Assembly (NCBI GenBank): GCA_003219335.1
Contig: QHOF01000117.1
Location: 1-7,330, forward strand
Direction of reading: 5' to 3'
Length of the DNA stretch: 7,330 nucleotides
Source of the DNA: Verrucomicrobiota bacterium
GTDB taxonomy: Bacteria; Verrucomicrobiota; Verrucomicrobiia; Chthoniobacterales; UBA10450
Shown: positions 5,986 through 7,330 of the stretch, one piece after another
Layout of the letters: every line of letters begins with the position of its first letter
How positions within the stretch are numbered: position 1 is the stretch's first letter
Notes under the pieces: generated by a model
Seen by the model: only the letters and a program-made list of their open reading frames with translations
Told to the model about the DNA's origin: nothing
Databases searched by the model: none
Made by a program: the position numbers and the translations under genes

Positions 5986-6013
5986 GCGGCGTCCGGCAGT
6001 TGCCGGACGCCGC
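5986..6013 (+). terminator. Strong hairpin between the Asp-box and protease genes
   Basis: GCGGCGTCCGGC (5986-5997) pairs perfectly with GCCGGACGCCGC (6002-6013), a 12-bp GC-rich stem with tetraloop AGTT. It lies 108 bases after the Asp-box gene stop and 27 bases before the protease ATG. Only ATTT follows, so it is a poor classical terminator. It may slow transcription, protect an mRNA end, or be a dispersed palindrome. The rest of the gap (5878-5985) shows nothing clear. Confidence 0.5.
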
Positions 6014-6040
6014 ATTTAGAGCCCTTACAAAAACAGTTCT

Positions 6041-7330
6041 ATGACTTCAAAACGCGCATTCACATCGCCGCGCTTGCGGCGTCTTTTTTGCTCATTGTTC
6101 ATCGTGGCCGCCGCTATCGGGGCGCTGGGGGCGTTCGGCTCCTCGCATGCTACTAATCAGGGTAGCTCGCCTGAACAGGCGGCGATCGCGACCAAAATTG
6201 CGCCTTGGGTCATGGAACATACGGCGAACGGTCAGCAGGCGGAATTTTTCGTGGTGCTCGCTGACCAGGCGGACCTGAGTGGAGCGGCAGCTTTGCCGAC
6301 AAAGAACGAAAAGGGCCGCTATGTGTACGATGCGCTCTGGAGTAAGAGTCAGGCAACCCAGGGACCGATTCTGCAATGGTTAAGTGAACGCGGGCTCGAG
6401 TATCAATCCTTCTACATCGCCAACGCAATTTTGGTGAAGGGCAGCCGCGAGATCGCCGAGGCATTGGCAGCCCGGTCCGACGTGGCGCGCGTCGAGGGCA
6501 ATCCGCACATTCAAAATTCGCTTCCTCAACCGGGCCCTGCGGCTGATGCATCTTCGCAACCTGGGGCGATCGAGCCGGGAATCAATTATACACACGCGCC
6601 TCAGGTCTGGGCGCTCGGATTCAACGGGCAGAATATTGTGGTGGCGAGCGCCGATACTGGTCAGCGTTGGACGCATAACGCGCTTAAACCTCACTACCGC
6701 GGCTGGAATGGAACGGTGGCCGACCATAATTACAACTGGCACGATTCCATCCATGACAGCGTTGGCAATCCCTGCGGTAACGACTCGCCTTTCCCTTGCG
6801 ATGACTACTTTCATGGCAGCCATACCACAGGCACAGCGATCGGCGATGACGGCGCTGGCAACCAGATCGGGATGGCGCCCGGCGCAAAGTGGATCGGTTG
6901 CCGTAACATGGACCAGGGCAATGGCACACCGGCTAGATACATCGAGTGCATGGAATGGTTCCTTGCGCCTTACCCGATAGGCGGCGGGCAAGGCGACCCT
7001 ACCAAAGCGCCTGACGTTACCATCAACTCCTGGGGTTGTCCGACCTCGGAAGGCTGTTCGGTTAACACATTGCAAGCTGCCGTTGAAGCTCAAGCCGCCG
7101 CTGGCATTATGATGGTGGTCGCAGCGGGTAACTCTGGATCGAGTTGCTCCACTGTGACAGATCCACCATCCTTCTATGCTGCATCCTACACGGCCGGGGC
7201 GCTGAACACCGGCACCGATACGATTGCTTCATTTAGCAGCCGCGGTCCGGCTACTATCGAAGGAAGTGGGCGGATAAAACCGGATATCACTGCTCCGGGC
7301 ACGAACACGCGCTCGGCCAGTAATACTTCC
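6041..7330 (+). CDS. Secreted S8 subtilisin-family protease, bacillopeptidase F-like (5' part)
   Basis: The frame is open from ATG 6041 to the right edge (430 codons, no stop), so the gene is cut by the window. It encodes an exported endopeptidase. A signal peptide spans about 1-37 (RLRRLFCSLFIVAAAIGALGAFG, SHA cleavage-like site). An I9-like propeptide spans about 65-158 (QAEFFVVLADQADL ... VARVEGNPHIQN), which normally folds and inhibits the enzyme until removed. The catalytic domain begins near 180 (GINYTHAPQVWALGFNGQNI). Visible active-site residues are Asp205 (SADTG), His258 (HGSHTTGT) and oxyanion Asn364 (AAGNSG). SSRGP (399-403) and KPDITAPG (413-420) lead to the GTSMA block with the catalytic Ser, beyond the edge. 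The segments GMAPGAKWIGCRNMDQGNGT and INSWGCP are typical of the bacillopeptidase F-like branch. No Shine-Dalgarno site is seen; ACAAAAACAG precedes the ATG. Confidence 0.94.
   Translation, partial: MTSKRAFTSPRLRRLFCSLFIVAAAIGALGAFGSSHATNQGSSPEQAAIATKIAPWVMEHTANGQQAEFFVVLADQADLSGAAALPTKNEKGRYVYDALWSKSQATQGPILQWLSERGLEYQSFYIANAILVKGSREIAEALAARSDVARVEGNPHIQNSLPQPGPAADASSQPGAIEPGINYTHAPQVWALGFNGQNIVVASADTGQRWTHNALKPHYRGWNGTVADHNYNWHDSIHDSVGNPCGNDSPFPCDDYFHGSHTTGTAIGDDGAGNQIGMAPGAKWIGCRNMDQGNGTPARYIECMEWFLAPYPIGGGQGDPTKAPDVTINSWGCPTSEGCSVNTLQAAVEAQAAAGIMMVVAAGNSGSSCSTVTDPPSFYAASYTAGALNTGTDTIASFSSRGPATIEGSGRIKPDITAPGTNTRSASNTS

Noticed and set aside
6380..7093. Minus-strand 237-codon open frame
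   Set aside because: It is antisense to the subtilisin-family protease, which shows Asp, His and Asn active-site motifs in the plus frame.

Overview
The window looks like a chromosomal segment of a free-living, probably soil-dwelling, Gram-negative bacterium. It has moderate GC by eye, little use of Shine-Dalgarno sites, many short palindromic repeats between genes, and long secreted proteins with Thr/Pro-rich or beta-rich tails. Verrucomicrobiota (Chthoniobacterales-like) or Acidobacteriota fit this style best. That is inference from style: no rRNA or marker gene is present.

Left part (1-1600): the last bases of a possible gene, two back-to-back perfect hairpins, then a minus-strand gene for a small DUF4337-type membrane protein (95-622). 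Next comes a repeat-rich block (771-1577): two direct copies of a palindromic repeat (841-1045 and 1417-1577) flank a frameshifted DUF559 (Vsr-like, PD-(D/E)XK fold) endonuclease gene. A third, inverted half-copy lies at 771-804. The block looks like a decaying repeat-plus-nuclease unit.

Middle part (1679-3933): a plus-strand DUF1003 membrane protein whose 3' end appears frameshifted, then a secreted cupredoxin with a complete type 1 copper site and a Pro/Thr/Ala-rich tail. A 582-base gene-free stretch follows. It holds a pair of REP-like hairpins, a GTAAC-N6-GTTAC palindrome (also found upstream of the cupredoxin) and a duplicated A-rich leader.

Right part (3934-7330): a 647-residue secreted protein with five Asp-box (BNR/sialidase-type) motifs, a strong hairpin, and the first 430 codons of a secreted subtilisin-family protease resembling bacillopeptidase F. 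The protease gene has no stop in the window, and its catalytic Ser lies beyond the right edge.

The three right-hand genes all encode exported proteins and may form an extracytoplasmic set (copper protein, beta-propeller, protease). No shared pathway is shown. The best leads for something undescribed are the repeat-flanked DUF559 unit and the GTAAC palindrome shared by two secreted-protein genes.
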